Of a DNA stretch of 64,000 nt, positions 54,671 through 64,000 are shown one piece after another (the first letter of the stretch is position 1; each line of letters begins with the position of its first letter). The notes beneath the pieces were generated by a model, which saw only the letters and a program-made list of their open reading frames with translations, did no database searches and was not told the DNA's origin. The stretch comes from Bacteroidota bacterium. Its GTDB lineage: Bacteria; Bacteroidota; Bacteroidia; Bacteroidales; ML635J-15. A program made the position numbers and the translations under genes. The stretch is from the NCBI GenBank assembly GCA_029558535.1, contig JAKQEK010000452.1, positions 1-64,000 on the forward strand, given 5' to 3'.

Positions 54671-54709
54671 TTTTGTATTGTGCTACACAAAAGCGAATTG
54701 CAAAAATAA
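54671..54709 (-). promoter_or_regulatory. moeA promoter-like site and leader palindrome
   Basis: -7 TATTTTTG on the minus strand (54702-54709). Immediately downstream is CTTTTGT-10 nt-ACAAAAG (54671-54694), overlapping a second dyad TTGTG-CTA-CACAA (54679-54691). Possible operator or leader structure. Confidence 0.4.
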
Positions 54710-54776
54710 ACAATTGTGTCAAAAAAACATAATAATGAATTTTTAAACATAATATATTTTAATTACAAAATAGGAT

Positions 54777-54784
54777 TATATTTG
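54777..54784 (+). promoter_or_regulatory. Candidate -7 element of fdhD
   Basis: TATATTTG, exact TAnnTTTG, 18 bp before the ATG at 54802. Confidence 0.5.
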
Positions 54785-54801
54785 TTCAAAAGAATACAAA
54801 A

Positions 54802-55590
54802 ATGGAGAATAACAGAGAAGAAACAGCTAAGAGACAGATTGTTAGGTTTAAGAATGGCATAAAAACAATAATTGATGACACAATAGTAACAGAAATTAGT
54901 TTTAATATAAGCATACAATGCGAGGTTGTAGGAACAATCACTTGCTCTCCTTCGCACACAAAGGAGCTTACGGCAGGATATCTTGTAACATCGGGGATTG
55001 TAAGTAAAACGAATAAATTATTGCATCTTGAATATATTGAAGACAAAAAGAAATTTGACGTAAGTTTAGAGAATAACAACATTCTAAAAGAAAAAGAATT
55101 TTCGGTTTTTAAGCCATTGGGTTGTGGAGCCGGCGATTCGCTGTTTATTAAAATAGAAAAAGACAAGGAAGATTTACCTTATATTTCGATACAGCAAAGT
55201 GAAATTTCAGATTTAATGAAAGAATTCAACAAGACTTCCGATTTATTCAGAGAAACAGGTGGAGTACATAGTTCAGCACTAGCAACTCACAAGGAAATTG
55301 TTGTTTTTATGGAAGATATAGGAAGGCATAATGCTGTTGACAAGGTTATCGGTGCACTTTATCTGAATAAACAAAATTTTAGTGACAAAATTTTACTGAC
55401 GAGTGGAAGAATATCTTCCGAAATAGTTATTAAATCTATAAATGCAGATATTCAAATCATTATTTCGAGAAGTGCCCCAACAATAAAAGCAATTGAATTA
55501 GCAGAGAAAAATAATATTTGCATAATTGGTTTTGCCCGAGCCGATAATTTTAATATTTACAGTTGTTTTGAAAAAGTTGCTTTCGACTAG
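54802..55590 (+). CDS. fdhD: Formate dehydrogenase accessory sulfurtransferase
   Basis: 262 aa. Transfers sulfur from IscS to the Mo/W-bis-pterin of formate dehydrogenase. Landmarks: ELTAGYLVTSGI, the GCGAGD motif with Cys108, and GGVHSSALA. VFMEDIGRHNAVDKVIGALYL and LTSGRISSEIV follow. The catalytic loop keeps only the first Cys of the usual CGxCG pair. Its last 118 bp are duplicated at 57914-58041. Confidence 0.93.
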   Translation: MENNREETAKRQIVRFKNGIKTIIDDTIVTEISFNISIQCEVVGTITCSPSHTKELTAGYLVTSGIVSKTNKLLHLEYIEDKKKFDVSLENNNILKEKEFSVFKPLGCGAGDSLFIKIEKDKEDLPYISIQQSEISDLMKEFNKTSDLFRETGGVHSSALATHKEIVVFMEDIGRHNAVDKVIGALYLNKQNFSDKILLTSGRISSEIVIKSINADIQIIISRSAPTIKAIELAEKNNICIIGFARADNFNIYSCFEKVAFD

Positions 55591-55600
55591 CACAAAACTA
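55473..55600. repeat. 128-bp direct repeat, copy 1 (fdhD 3' end)
   Basis: Contains the last 118 bp of fdhD and 10 bp beyond. Matches 57914-58041 at about 124 of 128 positions, offset 2441 bp. Confidence 0.92.
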
Positions 55601-55793
55601 TGTAATAACTAATCAATAACAGATCGTTCGCTAATTTATTAGTATCTCATTTTTCCTGATAAAGTCCAATACAATTGACAATTTAAAAACAAGATGTTTT
55701 GTTTAAAATAAATATTTAAGCTAAATTGAAACATCTGATGTAGTATATACGTAAAATTACATCAACCAAAATACAAATGAAAAATACATTATT

Positions 55794-56336
55794 ATGAAAC
55801 AAATTGCTATTTCTTGTTTCTTTATGGTATTTGAAAAACACTTGTCTTTAAGACGTTACTCGTCTGCAGTAGATGTTCCTGTAGTAACTTGTGGCAACGG
55901 AAAAAAAGTATTGATTTGTCATGTACCACCCGGCAATCCTGATAATCCTCAGACAATATGCGTAAGTCCTGCAGCTTTACCTGCACATCTGGCACATGGG
56001 GATTGCGTTGGTTCTTGTGATTACAATAGGAAGATAGATATTGCAAATAATGAAAGAAAAAACAATGTAATATCAGATGAAATTTTTGTTGCATACCCCA
56101 ATCCATTTAATACCAATACAGTCGTAAGCTTTACAGTGCATCAGGAAAGCTTAACCAAACTGCAAGTATTTGATTATACAGGCAGGGTAGTTTCTACGAT
56201 ATTTAATGATATTACGCTTGCCGATAAGTTATACAAGGTTGAATTTAATTCGCAGAATTTACAACAAGGAATTTATCTTGGGGTGCTACAAACAATCAAT
56301 GAAACAAGGGTTATTAAATTATCAATAATAAAATAA
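55794..56336 (+). CDS. Short T9SS-tailed protein with unusual N-terminus
   Basis: 180 aa. Contains the Cys-rich motif KVLICHVPPGNPDNPQTICV with ALPAHLAHGDCVG, common in secreted Bacteroidota proteins, and a T9SS tail (VAYPNPFNTNT to VIKLSIIK). The N-terminus has a hydrophobic start (MKQIAISCFFMVF) that breaks into EKHLSLRR instead of a normal cleavage site, and a second ATG reading MKNTLL stops just upstream. The gene may be N-terminally damaged or frameshifted. Confidence 0.65.
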   Translation: MKQIAISCFFMVFEKHLSLRRYSSAVDVPVVTCGNGKKVLICHVPPGNPDNPQTICVSPAALPAHLAHGDCVGSCDYNRKIDIANNERKNNVISDEIFVAYPNPFNTNTVVSFTVHQESLTKLQVFDYTGRVVSTIFNDITLADKLYKVEFNSQNLQQGIYLGVLQTINETRVIKLSIIK

Positions 56337-56339
56337 TTT

Positions 56340-57842
56340 ATGAAAAAGTTCTTTGTTTGTATGCAATTATGCATTGTTGTTTCTTTTTCAGGTTACACTC
56401 AAACGTACTCTTTTGGTGCATCTAATGATTCTTTAATAATTGAACTTGAAGATAATTGTATATTACCTGGAGGCGCATATCATTTTAGTATCTATAAACC
56501 AATTAATTACGATAGTTTAAATAGCCCTATATTGTGGTATATCCACGGTTCGGGCGGTTCTGGAGCAGAAGGTATTTCTATCTTACAAGAAACTTCTGAA
56601 AGAAGAAATGCACTTATTGTTTCGCCAACTATGCATACAGGTATGCTTGGCTGGGCTTATGTTAGTGATGCAAGTTATGATACAATTACAGAATGTGCTA
56701 CTATTTTGTGGTCTACGCAAATATTAAAGCAAATATATCGGTATATATTGGCAAGAGAAAACAGGGTCAGCATTCCTGTTTACCTTACAGGTTTTTCACA
56801 GGGTGGTCAATTTGTTTCCCGTTATATGCTGGTAAGACAATTTGATCCTGATTCAATTCCTATTGTAATGTCGGTTTCGGTTGATCCGGCTAATTACACG
56901 CTATGTACAGACACTTTTAATGGCTCAGCAATGAATTGGAAATTTTATCGTTGTGGCTTGGCTGGCGAGTCTCCTATATACAATTGTAATAGCGTTTGGA
57001 CTTATATCCCAGTTAACCAATTAATCTGCAACTCTCATGTAAAGCAATACTACAATGAAAACTATGCGGTATTAATTGGCACTGCTGACACTATTGATTT
57101 TCCGGGTTTTTGTCCTAATCAGGGCGGAGATGACCGCTACGAGCGGGCAATAGCATTTTACAATTTTTCTGACACTAACGCAGTTAACAGAGGAACCAAT
57201 TTGCAGTGGCAATATGCAGAAATACCTGATATAGGACACGATGGATATGCATTATACAATACAGTTGCAGCCGGTGATAGTATCCCTATTGCTGAAAGGA
57301 TTTTATTTGAAACCCCCTGGCACTATGTACCGGATTTTTCACCTGTTGCTGCTTTCTCTTTTGTTAATGCAGGACTTACGGTGTATTTTACTGATAATTC
57401 TGTCAATACCGATAATTATTGGTATTGGGATTTTGGTGATAGTACTTATTCTACTGAACAAAACCCCCAACATACTTTCGCAAACGACGGGACATATTCG
57501 GTTTGCCTGACAGCGGGAGATAGTTGTATTACGGATACAGATTGCATGGATATTAGCGTTACTTCTTCAGGAATAAGTACCGCAAATGTTTTAACTAATA
57601 TTAAAATTTATCCCAACCCATTCAACAATACTGTTACTATTGAAATAGCAAACAACTACAACATGGTTGATATTGATTTTTCAATTTATGACCAAATCGG
57701 GAAAATAGTTAAAACATACAAATTGTATGAAAAAAAAACCATTATTGATTGTAATGAATTAATAAATGGCATTTACTACTATGAAGCACGAAATAATTCT
57801 AACAAAATGATTGTTAGAGGAAAACTAATAAAAATAGACTAA
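56340..57842 (+). CDS. Secreted alpha/beta hydrolase with PKD domain and T9SS tail
   Basis: 500 aa. Signal peptide to FSGYTQ. Hydrolase domain at about 25-330 with oxyanion HGSGGSG and nucleophile elbow GFSQGG (Ser), as in esterase/PHB-depolymerase-type enzymes; the catalytic His is probably in IPDIGHDGY. PKD domain near 335-415 (WYWDFGDSTYSTEQNPQHTF). T9SS domain (KIYPNPFNNTV to RGKLIKID). Starts 3 bp after the previous stop. Likely a surface esterase. Confidence 0.87.
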   Translation: MKKFFVCMQLCIVVSFSGYTQTYSFGASNDSLIIELEDNCILPGGAYHFSIYKPINYDSLNSPILWYIHGSGGSGAEGISILQETSERRNALIVSPTMHTGMLGWAYVSDASYDTITECATILWSTQILKQIYRYILARENRVSIPVYLTGFSQGGQFVSRYMLVRQFDPDSIPIVMSVSVDPANYTLCTDTFNGSAMNWKFYRCGLAGESPIYNCNSVWTYIPVNQLICNSHVKQYYNENYAVLIGTADTIDFPGFCPNQGGDDRYERAIAFYNFSDTNAVNRGTNLQWQYAEIPDIGHDGYALYNTVAAGDSIPIAERILFETPWHYVPDFSPVAAFSFVNAGLTVYFTDNSVNTDNYWYWDFGDSTYSTEQNPQHTFANDGTYSVCLTAGDSCITDTDCMDISVTSSGISTANVLTNIKIYPNPFNNTVTIEIANNYNMVDIDFSIYDQIGKIVKTYKLYEKKTIIDCNELINGIYYYEARNNSNKMIVRGKLIKID

Positions 57843-57913
57843 TTTGATCAACAAAACCGTTTAGAATACCAAACATTCTCTTCTAATAGCAAGACAGTCG
57901 AAATAAGCGAAAA

Positions 57914-58041
57914 TGCCCCAACAATAAAAGCAATTGAATTAGCAGAGAAAAATAATATTTGCATAATAGGTTTTGCCCGTGCAGATAATTTTAATATTTA
58001 CAGTTGTTTTGAAAAAGTTGCTTTCGACTAGTACAAAACTA
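57914..58041. repeat. 128-bp direct repeat, copy 2 (fdhD tail fragment)
   Basis: Fragment of fdhD covering its last 39 codons, with no start of its own. Its last three bases form the stop codon of the convergent HAD gene. Four substitutions separate it from copy 1. Confidence 0.92.
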
Positions 58042-58509
58042 ATTTCTTAAAGTTGCTTTTATCCTTTTTGGATTTAACAACAGATCAAGTGCGACTAAGA
58101 TATCCGTACAAACGATATCAGCGTTACAAACTGTTTTAACTGATGCTCCTTCATCCTGAATTAAAGCAATCCCCAAAGCTGATTCTTTAAGCATTAATGC
58201 ATCGTTAAAACCATTACCTATAGCAATTACTTCGGAAGAATTCAGGTTTTTAATGAATTCACATTTTTGTTTACCTTGATATTCTCCCGCAATAATTACA
58301 CATTCACAATTACAGTTTTTTAGATTTGATTTTACAGTTCCAAATGTATCGGCTGTAATAATATAAACAGATAAAACTTTCGATAAAATATTAAGTTTAT
58401 CTGCCACTCCTTTAAGAATAGTACCATCTTTTGCCAGAGTACCATTATAATCTAATACTAAATATCTGGCAGTGATATTATCAGAACCGGGGATTTCAAC
58501 ATTTAACAT
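58039..58509 (-). CDS. HAD-family phosphatase-like protein
   Basis: 156 aa. Motif I DYNGTLAKDG (Asp nucleophile; NGT where DGT is usual), motif II Thr in IITADT, motif IV GNGFNDALML. Resembles the soluble P-type-ATPase-like HAD proteins found next to fdhD/hydrogenase genes in anaerobes. It lies 9 bp downstream of eno. The end of the gene touches the fdhD tail repeat. Confidence 0.82.
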   Translation of the reverse strand: MLNVEIPGSDNITARYLVLDYNGTLAKDGTILKGVADKLNILSKVLSVYIITADTFGTVKSNLKNCNCECVIIAGEYQGKQKCEFIKNLNSSEVIAIGNGFNDALMLKESALGIALIQDEGASVKTVCNADIVCTDILVALDLLLNPKRIKATLRN

Positions 58510-58518
58510 TAAAACAGT

Positions 58519-59817
<1,299 letters not shown>

Positions 59818-60011
59818 TTATTCTATTTATTATTTTAGTTTTCTCGATTGAACAATTAAATTATTCCAAAAATTTATCAGAAAGAACAAACTTTCCGAAA
59901 GTACAAAATTAAAAAAATTACTAATTGATTAACTTTTTGAGTTGTAATAAATAATTTTTAATTATTTTGCGAAAGATTTAAAAATTATAAAAACATACTA
60001 AAAATAATATT

Positions 60012-60467
60012 ATGACAACAAATGAGTACAAAAACATTTTAAAGATAGCGATTGCTAATGAAGTTGAAGCATACGAATTTTATTTGAATGCAGCTAATAA
60101 ATCAAAAAATGCTAATCTCAAAGCAACATTTACAGAACTTGCAGAAGAAGAAAAAAAACATAAAATTACATTAGAAGCTTTTCTTAACAACGAAACTAAA
60201 CAGATGCAATTTAAAGAAACTGCTGATTATAAAATTTCGGAATCGATAGAATTGCCTAAATTGACCTCTGATATGTCTTTTGCTGACGGTCTTGCTTTAG
60301 CAATGAAAAAAGAAGAAGAAGCTATGAAAATGTATGAAGAATTTGCAAATGCAAGTGATAATGAATCTCAGAAAGAGTTATTTATGCAATTAGCAATAAT
60401 GGAAAAAGGTCATAAGACAAGACTTGAAGATATATATTCTTCAACTGCTTATACTGAAGTTTGGTAA
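60012..60467 (+). CDS. Ferritin-like (rubrerythrin-type) diiron protein
   Basis: 151 aa, a four-helix bundle. Iron-ligand pattern: Glu in NEVEAYEFY, ExxH in EEEKKHK, Glu in KKEEEAMKMY and ExxH in MEKGHK. No rubredoxin domain. Probably peroxide reduction or iron handling in an anaerobe. Confidence 0.88.
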   Translation: MTTNEYKNILKIAIANEVEAYEFYLNAANKSKNANLKATFTELAEEEKKHKITLEAFLNNETKQMQFKETADYKISESIELPKLTSDMSFADGLALAMKKEEEAMKMYEEFANASDNESQKELFMQLAIMEKGHKTRLEDIYSSTAYTEVW

Positions 60468-60490
60468 TAATAAGTTTGTAAATTTTTTAT

Positions 60491-60519
60491 AAAAAGAACT
60501 CTATTAGGGTTCTTTTTTT
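60491..60519 (+). terminator. Terminator of the ferritin-like gene
   Basis: A 12-bp stem with one G-U (60491-60502 with 60506-60517, loop ATT) and a T run. Confidence 0.85.
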
Positions 60520-61062
60520 GCACTAGTCATTTATATTATCACCCAAAAATGTTTTTGTCATGGTCTTTGCTTTGCTTCGCCGCAAAGACACACGCCAAAA
60601 GCTATTGTTTTAGTTTGTAAACCCCCGACTTAAAAGTCGGGGTTACTGACATTTGAGCCCTCCGGGCTCAGAATATTGAACTAACTAAATTATTACCAAA
60701 AAAAAACACTATCATAGCCAATGTTTACATTCGAACTCTGAAGGCGAAAAAATGAAGGGACACTAGTGTATATTTAAAAAGGATTTCGAACTCTGACGCA
60801 GGAAGAGTGAGAAATCTGTTATAAATACTCATCATCCAACTCTCACTCCTATATCTGTCTGTGCAACTGATTAAAGAAAATATTTTAAAATTATCAAACA
60901 CTAAAGAAAAAAAGCAAAATACGTCAATAATTTTCCTAAAAAAAACTCTGAAATTTAAGCTAAAAATAAATGTTATAAAACCTATTGAAAAGCAATAATA
61001 ATCATATTTTCAATGGAATAATTATATTAATATTGCTATTACAGAATTAAATAATTATTGAG
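60520..61062. other. Gene-free region upstream of hydG with REP-like hairpins
   Basis: 543 bp without a gene. It contains a GC-rich stretch near 60570-60600 (CTTTGC/GCAAAG), the paired hairpins listed separately, a repeated TCGAACTCTGA (about 60733 and 60787), and an AT-rich end. A weak -7 match (TAATATTG, 61028-61035) lies 28 bp before hydG. Confidence 0.65.
60617..60670. repeat. REP-like pair of hairpins
   Basis: Hairpin 1: CCCCGACTT/AAGTCGGGG (60623-60631 with 60634-60642, extended by GTAA/TTAC past a 2-nt bulge). Hairpin 2: TGAGCCC/GGGCTCA (60654-60660 with 60664-60670, loop TCC). GC-rich against the surroundings; no transposase nearby. Confidence 0.75.
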
Positions 61063-62490
61063 ATGAAATTTATTACACAAAAGTACGCAATTGCGGACGA
61101 ACCAATGAAAGTTTTCATTGATGCCGAAGAAATTATCAGTATTCTAAACGATGCTAAACCCGACAAACATATTGTAAAAGACATAATTGACAAGTCTTTG
61201 AACAAAACCAGATTAAGTATGCAGGAAACTGCAATGCTGACGAACACAAGTGATCCTGAATTGATTGAAATGATAAAAGAAGGAGCCCGCACCATAAAAA
61301 GAAATATTTACGGGAACAGAATTGTGTTGTTTGCTCCTTTATACATTGGCAATAAGTGTATCAACAATTGTAAATATTGTGGTTTCAGAGCAAGCAATAC
61401 TGATGCTGTCCGTAAAACCTTATCAGATGAAGAAATAATTAATGAAATAAAAGCCTTAGAAGACAACGGGCAAAAGAGACTGGTTCTGGTATATGGTGAA
61501 CATGACCAATACAATCCGGAGTACATCGCACATACAGTAAAACTTGCATATTCGGTAAAAAAAGGCCATGGAGAAATCAGAAGAGTAAATATAAATGCTG
61601 CTCCACTCGAAATAGAAGGTTTTAAAACTGTAAAAGAAGCCGGAATAGGGACTTTTCAGATTTTTCAGGAAACCTACCACCCACAGGCATATACATCTTA
61701 TCATTTAAGGGGTAAAAAAGCAAATTACGAATATCGTCTAACAGCTCTTGACCGGGCAATGGAAGCAGGAATTGATGATGTTGGTATTGGGGCATTATTC
61801 GGACTATATGACTGGAGATTTGAAGTCTTAGGTCTCGTTCGCCACACTAATCATCTTGAGGCTTGTTACAATGTAGGACCTCATACAATTTCATTCCCAC
61901 GTATAAAAGACGCTTCTATGCTGGATTTTGGCTCAAAATATATGGTTAACGATGAAGATTTTGCAAAACTTATCGCAATTTTAAGACTTGCTGTTCCATA
62001 TACAGGAATGATACTAACTGCTCGTGAACCAAAAATAATTCGTGATGAATGTATCAATTATGGTGTTTCTCAAATTGATGGAGGCACTAAACTTGAATTG
62101 GGCAGTTATACAAAATCCGTAAACGAAGAACAAGACCTCAACAAAGGACAGTTCAGAATAAATGATAACAGAAGTCTGAACGAAATTATAGACGAATTAC
62201 TTGACCATAATATGCTGCCATCATTCTGCACAGCATGCTACAGATTAGGAAGAACAGGTGAACATTTTATGGAGTTTTCTGTTCCCGGTTTTATAAAAAG
62301 ATATTGCACTCCAAACGCTATAATGACTTTGGCGGAATATCTGATTGATTACGCACCTGAGATAACATCAAGCAAGGGTTGGAAAGTAATAGAAAATAAT
62401 ATTAACGATTTGCAGGATGAAAAGTTGAAAGATAAAATTCGTGATAATATTAAAAGATTAAAATCCGGTGAGCGTGATTTGTATTTTTAA
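61063..62490 (+). CDS. hydG: [FeFe]-hydrogenase H-cluster radical SAM maturase HydG
   Basis: 475 aa. Cleaves tyrosine to give the CO and CN ligands of the H-cluster. Radical SAM CINNCKYCGF near 104-113, and the C-terminal auxiliary cluster motif CxxC-x22-C in FCTACYR to KRYC, which distinguishes HydG from ThiH. First gene of hydGFE; 21 bp before hydF. Confidence 0.96.
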   Translation: MKFITQKYAIADEPMKVFIDAEEIISILNDAKPDKHIVKDIIDKSLNKTRLSMQETAMLTNTSDPELIEMIKEGARTIKRNIYGNRIVLFAPLYIGNKCINNCKYCGFRASNTDAVRKTLSDEEIINEIKALEDNGQKRLVLVYGEHDQYNPEYIAHTVKLAYSVKKGHGEIRRVNINAAPLEIEGFKTVKEAGIGTFQIFQETYHPQAYTSYHLRGKKANYEYRLTALDRAMEAGIDDVGIGALFGLYDWRFEVLGLVRHTNHLEACYNVGPHTISFPRIKDASMLDFGSKYMVNDEDFAKLIAILRLAVPYTGMILTAREPKIIRDECINYGVSQIDGGTKLELGSYTKSVNEEQDLNKGQFRINDNRSLNEIIDELLDHNMLPSFCTACYRLGRTGEHFMEFSVPGFIKRYCTPNAIMTLAEYLIDYAPEITSSKGWKVIENNINDLQDEKLKDKIRDNIKRLKSGERDLYF

Positions 62491-62511
62491 TACTATAATT
62501 GTAATAAAAAA

Positions 62512-63708
62512 ATGAAATCGAAAGATATCAAACCACATATTGGAATATTTGGAAGGAGAAATACCGGAAAAAGTTCTCTTATTAATCTATTAACCGGTCA
62601 GGACACTGCTATTGTTTCAGATTTTGCAGGGACGACAACTGATCCTGTAAAAAAATCTGTTGAGATTATATCAGTAGGTCCGGCAATTATTATTGATACG
62701 GCAGGAATTGATGACACTGGAGACTTAGGAAAACTAAGAACCGGAAAAACTCTACAAGTTATCAATACTATTGATATGGCGATATTGGTTTTTTCGGAAA
62801 ACAATTTCGGTTCTTTTGAAAATTCTTTGATAAGAGAATTTAACAAATTAGATATTCCATATATTCTTATCCATAATAAATCGGATATCGTAAAATTGGA
62901 ATCTAGTCTTTCAAAAAAAATAGCCAAATCAACCAAACATATAGTCTTGGATTTCAGCACTATAAACCCCGGCAAGTTTGAAGACTTAACAGAATTGATT
63001 AGAAATACTATACCGGAAAACGCATATAATAAACCCGGATTATTTAAAGATTTGATAAACCCGAATGATATAGTTTTAATGGTAACGCCTATTGATTCTT
63101 CTGCACCGGAAGGTAGAATGATTTTGCCTCAGGTTATGGCTTGGCGTGATTTGCTTGATAATAACTGCATTTGCATGTCAGTAAAAGAAACAGAGCTTAA
63201 GGAATTTTTTAAATTAGGAATTACACCGAAATTAGTAATAACTGACAGTCAAGTTTTTGGATACGTTTCCGAAATTGTTCCGAAAGATATTAAACTCACA
63301 AGTTTCAGTATAATTTTCTCAAGACTGAAATCAAGTTTTGAAGATTGCTTAATGGGAACACAATTTATAGACACACTTAAAGATGGGGACAAAATTCTTA
63401 TTCTTGAATCCTGCACACATCACATAACTTGTGATGATATTGGAAGAATTAAAATTCCGTCATGGTTAAAAAAACATACGGGTAAAGATCTCAAATTTGA
63501 AACGATTTCAGGGCTATCAGAGATAAGTAGTGACGTGAAAACATACAAACTAGTAATCCAATGTGGTGGTTGCATGGTAACGCGTAAACAGATATTATCA
63601 AGATTAAAGCCATTTATTGACGCCGGCATTCCAGTCTCGAATTATGGAATGACCATAGCTTGGGTAAACGGCATTTTTGACAGAGTAACTGAAGTTTTCA
63701 AAAAGTAA
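62512..63708 (+). CDS. hydF: [FeFe]-hydrogenase maturation GTPase HydF
   Basis: 398 aa. Scaffold that assembles and delivers the 2Fe subcluster. GTPase domain with P-loop GRRNTGKSS (14-22), switch FAGTTTDPV, DTAG and HNKSD. C-terminal cluster domain with the CxH motif in ESCTHH and the CxxC in QCGGC. Confidence 0.95.
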   Translation: MKSKDIKPHIGIFGRRNTGKSSLINLLTGQDTAIVSDFAGTTTDPVKKSVEIISVGPAIIIDTAGIDDTGDLGKLRTGKTLQVINTIDMAILVFSENNFGSFENSLIREFNKLDIPYILIHNKSDIVKLESSLSKKIAKSTKHIVLDFSTINPGKFEDLTELIRNTIPENAYNKPGLFKDLINPNDIVLMVTPIDSSAPEGRMILPQVMAWRDLLDNNCICMSVKETELKEFFKLGITPKLVITDSQVFGYVSEIVPKDIKLTSFSIIFSRLKSSFEDCLMGTQFIDTLKDGDKILILESCTHHITCDDIGRIKIPSWLKKHTGKDLKFETISGLSEISSDVKTYKLVIQCGGCMVTRKQILSRLKPFIDAGIPVSNYGMTIAWVNGIFDRVTEVFKK

Positions 63709-63711
63709 TTT

Positions 63712-64000
63712 ATGATTGAAGAAATTCTAAATAAAGAAAATCTTAATAAATCAGACATCATAAATCTGTTAAACTCCGATGGAGATGATTTGCAGTTACT
63801 TTTTGATTATTCGACTAAAATAAAAAACAAATATATAGGAAACAAGGTACATCTTAGAGGAATAATTGAATATTCAAACATTTGCTCAAAGAATTGCTAC
63901 TACTGTGGCATAAGAAAAGACAACGAAAACGTAAACAGATATATCTTAAGTGAAGAAGAAGTTATTGAAGCCTCAAAGTTTGCATATCACAACGGCTATG
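63712..64000 (+). CDS. hydE: [FeFe]-hydrogenase maturase HydE (cut by window end)
   Basis: First 96 codons. Starts MIEEILNKENL, 3 bp after hydF. RGIIEYSNICSKNCYYCGIR carries the radical SAM CxxxCxxC and the HydE/BioB-like context. Order hydG-hydF-hydE supports the call. The 3' end lies outside the window. Confidence 0.9.
   Translation, partial: MIEEILNKENLNKSDIINLLNSDGDDLQLLFDYSTKIKNKYIGNKVHLRGIIEYSNICSKNCYYCGIRKDNENVNRYILSEEEVIEASKFAYHNGY

Noticed and set aside
57914-58041. Separate small gene
   Set aside because: It is an fdhD tail fragment without a start codon.

Overview
The window comes from an AT-rich, anaerobic member of the Bacteroidota, probably the Bacteroidales/Marinilabiliales side. 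Evidence: nine complete secreted proteins plus one orphan fragment end in a type IX secretion (T9SS) type A sorting domain (YPNP/FPNP start, then a GxY core and a short basic tail). Promoter-like sites match the Bacteroidota -7 consensus TAnnTTTG. There is a TonB-dependent receptor with a carboxypeptidase-like N-domain, and SCxx-type lipoproteins. Metabolic genes (aldehyde ferredoxin oxidoreductase, FdhD, HydG/F/E, molybdopterin synthesis) point to fermentative, hydrogen- and formate-linked metabolism using tungsten or molybdenum.

Layout. 1-725: tRNA-Val(GAC), its terminator, and a duplicated 5' fragment of the same tRNA. 0.7-12.5 kb: large secreted proteins; a papain-like lipoprotein protease and two beta-helix proteins form one operon. 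12.5-16.2 kb: a zeta-toxin-like kinase overlapping a 55-residue gene, a secreted PHP hydrolase, an SDR and an FKBP isomerase. 16.2-17.7 kb: pyrB-pyrI. 17.8-20.6 kb: a GIY-YIG gene bracketed by palindromes, an orphan T9SS C-terminus, a T9SS protein, and a triplicated 48-bp hairpin element. 20.6-28.2 kb: serpin, lipoproteins, mtaB, an inositol-phosphatase-like gene, a GWxTD protein with a Ser/Thr kinase, and a LOG protein. 28.2-38 kb: aldehyde ferredoxin oxidoreductase, a radical SAM B12 protein, a CotH-type secreted protein and the oxyanion transporter wtpC/wtpB. 38-41 kb: MtfA-type protease, DEAD helicase, DUF1456 protein.

41-49.4 kb is one minus-strand block reading wtpA (tungstate-binding lipoprotein), a lipoprotein, a T9SS protein, a TonB receptor, a duplicated sulfite-oxidase-fold protein, CcsA-like and ResB-like. 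I read this as a candidate envelope system for acquiring or sensing tungstate/molybdate. 49.8-55.6 kb holds molybdopterin genes: MOSC-Mog fusion, moaC, moaA, moeA and divergent fdhD. A repeat-bounded GxxExxY gene sits exactly between moaA and moaC. 55.6-58.0 kb: two T9SS genes lie between fdhD and a second copy of the 3' end of fdhD. 58-60.5 kb: eno with a HAD phosphatase, and a ferritin-like protein. 61-64 kb: hydG-hydF-hydE, the last cut by the window edge.

How it fits together: the Wtp transporter would bring in tungstate/molybdate, and MoaA/MoaC/Mog/MoeA would build the pterin cofactor. FdhD would sulfurate a formate dehydrogenase that is outside the window, and the oxidoreductase would use tungstopterin. 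HydEFG would mature an [FeFe]-hydrogenase, also outside the window. The strongest unexplained structures are the wtpA-TonB-CcsA block, the two repeat-bounded nuclease-like cassettes (GIY-YIG and GxxExxY), the fdhD tail duplication and the 48-bp hairpin triplet.
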